Shown here in pieces: positions 5,900 through 8,755 of a DNA stretch of 8,755 bases. Each line of letters starts with the position of its first letter. Within the stretch, counting starts at the first letter, position 1. The position numbers and the translations under genes were made by a program. The notes under the pieces were generated by a model. That model saw nothing but the letters and a program-made list of their open reading frames with translations, was not told the origin of the DNA and did not search any database. Source of the DNA: an uncultured Clostridia bacterium (lineage in GTDB: Bacteria > Bacillota > Clostridia > Christensenellales > Pumilibacteraceae); NCBI GenBank assembly GCA_947627075.1, contig CANQUR010000060.1, positions 1 to 8,755 of the forward strand, in the 5' to 3' direction.

Positions 5900-6798
5900 T
5901 GGAGTGGGAACTCGACTTTATTAAGTTTTTGCAACGAGGAAGCGTTCCTTTTCTCGATTGGCTACTTTACTTTATCACGCAATTCGGCACCGAAATATTC
6001 TTTATGCTTGTCGTTATGGCGTTATATTGGTGCGTCAATAAGCGAGAAGGCTTTCGTCTTGTAAACCTCTTTATGGTCGCAAATCTCTTTGTCGGCGTGA
6101 TAAAGGTAATAGTCAGACGTACGCGTCCGTATCACTTCGAAGGCATAAGGGGAATACTCGAACAAACGAGCGGATATTCTTTTCCGAGCGGTCACAGCGA
6201 CAATATAGGAGTGGTGGCTACGAGCCTTACCATGCAGTCAAAAGCCAAAGGATATTTCAAAGCGGCGGTCATTGCTTCGTGCATAATCGTTCCGCTTGTC
6301 ATGTTTTCGCGCGTTTATCTCGGACAACATTATCCCACCGATGTTCTTACCGGCGCGCTGATAGGCGTAGGCATAGGCATAGCGGGCTATATACTCTTCG
6401 ATAAAATACTCGGCAACAACGAAGAAAAAATCATTTTTGCCGTATTGCCGCTTTGTCTTTTGCTCTTTGCGGCGGCGGTAGCTTTTTATGCCTTTCGCGG
6501 CGAAACGCCCGATTCTCTAATGAACATAGCGGGCACTTATTCGGCTGTGGCAATAGGGTATTATATCGAAAAGACGCGCATAAAATACGACGTTAAATCG
6601 GATAAGTTTTGGCATTATATCGTTCGCTTTGCGTTAGGCGCGATTTGCGTCCTTACAATAAAGGAAGGGCTCAAAGTTCTGTTCGGCTTGTTTGCAAGCG
6701 GGATATGGCGTATTATCTTCGATTTCATAAGGTACTTTATCATAGGGATTTTTGTAACGCTTTTGGCGCCAATGCTATTCAAAAAGCTCAAAATTTAA
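5899..6798 (+). CDS. PAP2-family membrane phosphatase with extra C-terminal membrane segments
   Basis: Integral membrane phosphatase of the PAP2/lipid-phosphate phosphatase superfamily, 299 residues. All three signature motifs are complete: K-x6-RP at Lys69 to Arg76-Pro77, PSGH at 96-99, and SR-x5-H-x3-D at Ser137-Arg138, His144 and Asp148. His144 should be the phosphorylated nucleophile and His99 the acid. Likely substrates are undecaprenyl pyrophosphate, phosphatidate or another lipid phosphate; sequence alone does not decide. After the catalytic domain (to about 170) come roughly four more hydrophobic segments near 179-199, 208-223, 238-256 and 277-293, of no function I recognise. ATG 5899 overlaps the rsfS stop by one base and has AAGGA at 5887-5891, so it belongs to the operon. 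It is the only membrane enzyme in the run. Confidence 0.92.
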   Translation: MEWELDFIKFLQRGSVPFLDWLLYFITQFGTEIFFMLVVMALYWCVNKREGFRLVNLFMVANLFVGVIKVIVRRTRPYHFEGIRGILEQTSGYSFPSGHSDNIGVVATSLTMQSKAKGYFKAAVIASCIIVPLVMFSRVYLGQHYPTDVLTGALIGVGIGIAGYILFDKILGNNEEKIIFAVLPLCLLLFAAAVAFYAFRGETPDSLMNIAGTYSAVAIGYYIEKTRIKYDVKSDKFWHYIVRFALGAICVLTIKEGLKVLFGLFASGIWRIIFDFIRYFIIGIFVTLLAPMLFKKLKI

Positions 6799-6814
6799 TG
6801 GAATCGATATCTCT

Positions 6815-6843
6815 ATGACTTGTTATGTCAGACAAAATATATA
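6815..6843 (+). promoter_or_regulatory. Weak candidate promoter before the ClC gene
   Basis: In the 67-base gap after the PAP2 gene, ATGACT (6815-6820, 4/6 to -35) is followed 17 bases later by TATATA (6838-6843, 5/6 to -10). An overlapping TATAGT lies at 6840-6845. No terminator hairpin separates the PAP2 stop from this gap, so the ClC gene may also be read from the upstream operon. This rests on consensus matching in AT-rich DNA and is weak. Confidence 0.3.
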
Positions 6844-6865
6844 GTAAAGGCTTTTAATTTCGGAT

Positions 6866-8431
6866 ATGACTACAAAAAAATATTTTTTAAGCACTATGGT
6901 CCCCGCGGTTTTTTACGGCACATTGACAGGGATAGTAACAGGCGCTGTAATATGGGGATATCAATTCCTTGCCGAAGAAATACTTTCGGTAAGTTCGTCG
7001 ATATACGAGTTTATAACAAAGAATCTCGCATTTCTGCCCCTCTTGATAGGCGGTTTGTTGATAGCGGGAATGTTAAGTTATTTCAATACAAAATTCACGC
7101 CCGAGGCAAAGGGCGGAGGAGTTCCATACATAGAAGGAGCGGCACGCGGTATTTTGCCGCTAAAATGGTATCACGTAGTACCGGCGACGATTTTCGGCAG
7201 CTTTCTTTCGTTCTTTTGCGGACTGCCGCTCGGAAGCGAAGGTCCGTCCGTTTTGATAGGCGGAGCGCTGGGCGAAGGAGTCAATTCGTTTGGCGGAAAA
7301 TTTTATCGCAAACATAATGCTTGGTCGAGGTTCTCGATAACGGGAGGAGCAAGCGCGGGCTTTGCCACAGCACTCAATGCTCCTCTTGCCGGAATATTAT
7401 TTGCGCTTGAGGAATGTCACAAAAAATTTTCGCCGATAGTGTTGCTTGTGTCCGCTTTATCGGTCATGTTTGCCATGATAACTTCGGGATTATTAAAGCA
7501 TATTACCGGCATGGGCGAGCACGCATTATATCCGTTTACCGTAGTGAATTTCGAAGTTACCGAGTTCTATCTCCCATTGATCGTCGGAATAGTTGCGGGC
7601 GTCGCCGCAGTGGCCTTTTCCTTTTTGCTATGTAAATTTGCGCCGTCGCTTCGCAAGATCAAGGTCCATCCGATGATAAAAACTATGGCGGCGTTTCTTT
7701 TGAGCGGGCTTGCCTGCTTGATTTTCATAGATTTGGTCGGCGGCGGAGCCGGACTTATCCGCAAGATAGGGGCTATGGAGATCGAGTGGCAGATAATTAT
7801 AGCCATTCTTGCTATAAAGCTCGTGCTTCTCATAGTTTGTGTTGCGGCGCAGGTCAGCGGCGGAATGTTTATTCCTTTTATGTGCATAGGTGCGCTGGTC
7901 GGCGGATTGATCGCAAGGCTCATGCTTGTATGCGGCATGAACGAAGCATATTATTCTACCGTGGTAGCTATAACCATGTGCGCGTTTTTGGGCGCCGTAC
8001 TCAAAGCGCCGATAACGGCAGTAGTATTGATAGTCGAGCTCACGGGTGGCGCGGCGTCGTTTCTTGAGAGCTTTTTGGCGATAATCGCGGCATATTTAAT
8101 TGCCGAGCTATGCCACACCAAGCCTATATACGACGCAATGCTCGAGAACATAATCAAAACTCGCAGAGAAGGCAAGGAAGTCAAGACGGTCAAAATAGAA
8201 GTAGTAGTCAAGGAAGGCTCTTATGCGGTGGGCAAGATATTGAGGGACATTTTGTTTCCCTTTGTCGTCACCACCGTCGTGCATAAGAATGCCTCGGACG
8301 GAGACTCCAATCCCGAGTTATACAGCCGCGGCGAACGGATAATTCGTGCGGGAGATATAATAGAAGTTGAAGCGCGCACGGCATACGAGGATAGATTGAG
8401 ATCCGAATTGAGCTCTATTTTCGGAGCATAG
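6866..8431 (+). CDS. ClC-type H+/Cl- exchange transporter with C-terminal RCK_C (TrkA-C) domain
   Basis: Membrane anion transporter of 521 residues. Family landmarks are GGGVPYIEG (83-91, the GSGIPEIEG loop), GSEGPSVLIGG (123-133) with the gating Glu125, APLAGILFALEE (172-183) with the proton-pathway Glu183 (E. coli Glu203), GGMFIP (332-337), and Tyr422 in KPIYDAML (E. coli Tyr445). Having both glutamates predicts a coupled 2Cl-/H+ exchanger rather than a channel. The filter serine (E. coli Ser107) is Gly84 here. After the membrane part, residues about 438-521 form an RCK_C domain (IEVVVKEGSYAVGKILRDI ... GDIIEVEA), a ligand- or nucleotide-sensing module found on some Gram-positive ClCs and not the usual CBS pair. 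ATG 6866 has a poor RBS: AAAGG at 6846-6850 is 15 bases away, and no better standard start exists in frame. Confidence 0.93.
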   Translation: MTTKKYFLSTMVPAVFYGTLTGIVTGAVIWGYQFLAEEILSVSSSIYEFITKNLAFLPLLIGGLLIAGMLSYFNTKFTPEAKGGGVPYIEGAARGILPLKWYHVVPATIFGSFLSFFCGLPLGSEGPSVLIGGALGEGVNSFGGKFYRKHNAWSRFSITGGASAGFATALNAPLAGILFALEECHKKFSPIVLLVSALSVMFAMITSGLLKHITGMGEHALYPFTVVNFEVTEFYLPLIVGIVAGVAAVAFSFLLCKFAPSLRKIKVHPMIKTMAAFLLSGLACLIFIDLVGGGAGLIRKIGAMEIEWQIIIAILAIKLVLLIVCVAAQVSGGMFIPFMCIGALVGGLIARLMLVCGMNEAYYSTVVAITMCAFLGAVLKAPITAVVLIVELTGGAASFLESFLAIIAAYLIAELCHTKPIYDAMLENIIKTRREGKEVKTVKIEVVVKEGSYAVGKILRDILFPFVVTTVVHKNASDGDSNPELYSRGERIIRAGDIIEVEARTAYEDRLRSELSSIFGA

Positions 8432-8443
8432 ACATCAAAACGC

Positions 8444-8480
8444 AAGGCTTCTCCTTATACCAAGGGGAAGCCTTTCTGTC
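8444..8480 (+). terminator. Hairpin after the ClC gene, probable intrinsic terminator or REP-like repeat
   Basis: Arms AAGGCTTCTCCTT (8444-8456) and AAGGGGAAGCCTT (8462-8474) pair over 13 bp with one G-U wobble and a 5-base loop, ATACC. The run after it, TTTCTGTC, is a weak U-tract, so termination may be partial. It starts 13 bases after the ClC stop codon. The stem plus the adjacent CTGTCGCCCGA resembles an abundant intergenic repeat I recall from clostridial genomes; that likeness is from memory. Confidence 0.55.
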
Positions 8481-8522
8481 GCCCGAATTTCCATAATACC
8501 TTATGTTTTAACGATTTACCTT

Positions 8523-8553
8523 ACGCGAGGCTTTCCCCGCGTTTTGTTTTTTT
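8523..8553 (+). terminator. Rho-independent terminator
   Basis: Stem ACGCG (8523-8527) pairs with CGCGT (8538-8542), followed inward by an A-C mismatch and GG/CC with a CTTT loop. It is followed directly by TTTTGTTTTTTT (8542-8553). GC-rich stem plus long U-tract is the classic plus-strand intrinsic terminator and likely the final stop for the ClC transcript. Confidence 0.75.
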
Positions 8554-8586
8554 CCCTCATAGCTTGGGCATAGACAATGCGACCAA

Positions 8587-8663
8587 CCTTATGAAGGCTT
8601 CCCCCGCGAATAAAGCTCGCAAATACGTAAAAAGTACATATCGGGGGAGGCTCCGACATAAGG
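8587..8663. repeat. 77-base imperfect inverted repeat
   Basis: Outer arms CCTTATG (8587-8593) and CATAAGG (8657-8663) are exact inverted copies. After a small internal loop, GGCTTCCCCCG (8596-8606) pairs with CGGGGGAGGCT (8642-8652) with two G-U wobbles. The 35-base tip is AT-rich. The CTTCCCCCGCG segment is close to the stem of the terminator at 8523. No flanking direct repeat typical of a target-site duplication is evident at these ends. Confidence 0.6.
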
Positions 8664-8664
8664 G

Positions 8665-8693
8665 GACCCCGAAAATGTTTGCATTTTTGGGTC
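8665..8693. repeat. Strong hairpin, 12 bp with one bulge
   Basis: GACCC (8665-8669) pairs with GGGTC (8689-8693). C8670 is bulged, G8671 pairs with T8688 as a wobble, and AAAATG (8672-8677) pairs with CATTTT (8682-8687) around the loop TTTG. It begins two bases after the preceding inverted repeat and has no U-tract, so it is not an obvious terminator. Confidence 0.55.
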
Positions 8694-8697
8694 GAGC

Positions 8698-8742
8698 AAC
8701 AAGCGAAAAGGACTTGTTTTCGAACGAAGTGAGGAAACAGTC
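8698..8742. repeat. Overlapping, mutually exclusive inverted repeats
   Basis: Three pairings compete for the same bases. AACAAG (8698-8703) matches CTTGTT (8713-8718); CGAAAA (8704-8709) matches TTTTCG (8717-8722); and GACT-T-GTTTTC (8711-8721) matches GGAAACAGTC (8733-8742) with T8715 bulged and one wobble. The loop of the last one holds CGAACGAAGTGAG. The arrangement could be an RNA that switches structure or the end of a dispersed repeat. Confidence 0.4.
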
Positions 8743-8755
8743 TATAAAGCGCCCG

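Larger units (their letters stand above)
8432..8755. other. 324-base gene-free, hairpin-rich intergenic region
   Basis: No ORF with family similarity or a convincing RBS is present on either strand. The stretch is instead packed with inverted repeats: 8444-8474, 8523-8542, 8587-8663, 8665-8693 and 8698-8742, each listed separately. An AGGCTTYCCCC-like motif recurs at about 8445 (with its inverted copy at 8464-8474), 8528, 8594 and, inverted, at 8643-8653. The region may continue beyond the right edge. It may be a cluster of dispersed repeats (REP/MITE-like), a structured RNA, or terminators followed by a repeat. Confidence 0.65.

Noticed and set aside
6798..6844. Mini-ORFs of 6 and 8 codons in the gap before the ClC gene (ATG at 6798 and ATG at 6815)
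   Set aside because: They are too short to support and have no SD; a leader-peptide role would be pure speculation.
6857..6865. ATT at 6857 as the ClC start, since AAAGG sits six bases before it
   Set aside because: ATT starts are very rare and the ATG at 6866 fits the family N-terminus; noted only because the ATG has a poor RBS.
6820..7317. 165-codon plus-strand frame at the start of the ClC gene
   Set aside because: It overlaps the ClC frame, which carries the conserved membrane motifs; this frame is Arg-rich and reads as an out-of-frame shadow.
8444..8755. CRISPR array or tRNA cluster in the 3' region
   Set aside because: The repeats are unequal, differently oriented and unevenly spaced, with no direct-repeat/spacer rhythm; none of the hairpins forms a cloverleaf with a T-loop motif.

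Overview
The window looks like chromosomal DNA from a low-to-moderate GC Gram-positive anaerobe of the Clostridia type. The gene order obg–nadD–yqeK–rsfS is a Firmicutes hallmark, and a TIGR01977-like cysteine desulfurase paired with a DUF3343 protein is typical of anaerobic Clostridia. The strain or species cannot be named from the sequence. Every gene here belongs to a recognisable family, and I see no phage, transposase, CRISPR array, rRNA or tRNA.

Layout. Positions 1-681 (minus strand) hold the N-terminal 227 residues of a PLP-dependent cysteine desulfurase that runs off the left edge. It is divergent from a short DUF3343 gene (788-1036), a putative sulfur/selenium carrier. The two share a 106-base promoter region containing a palindrome whose two arms each carry a perfect TATAAT. 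A good promoter (1046-1074), followed at once by a 24-base inverted repeat, precedes a tightly packed plus-strand operon: SLC45-like MFS transporter (1120-2541), nth endonuclease III (2534-3169), obg GTPase (3177-4436), a fused nadD-yqeK gene (4433-5545), rsfS (5558-5899) and a PAP2 membrane phosphatase (5899-6798). Gaps are -8, +7, -4, +12 and -1 bases, so translational coupling is likely. After 67 bases comes a ClC-type chloride/proton antiporter with a C-terminal RCK_C (TrkA-C) domain (6866-8431), which may belong to the same transcript or have a weak promoter of its own.

The last 324 bases (8432-8755) carry no convincing gene. They are dense with structure: at least five consecutive hairpins, including one textbook intrinsic terminator (8523-8553), with variants of an AGGCTTYCCCC-like motif recurring four times. 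This looks like an intergenic repeat cluster of REP/MITE type or a structured RNA.

How the genes fit together. Obg and RsfS act in 50S ribosome assembly and silencing, NadD makes the NAD precursor NaAD, YqeK-type HD enzymes hydrolyse Ap4A, and Nth repairs oxidised pyrimidines. The operon therefore combines growth-control and housekeeping functions with membrane transport and lipid-phosphate genes. The points most worth a second look are the in-frame loss of about 12-14 residues from the middle of RsfS, conservative substitutions at two NadD signature positions in the fused NadD-YqeK protein, the palindromic control elements at 704-734 and 1080-1103, and the 3' hairpin cluster. I did not find a clearly new multi-gene system.
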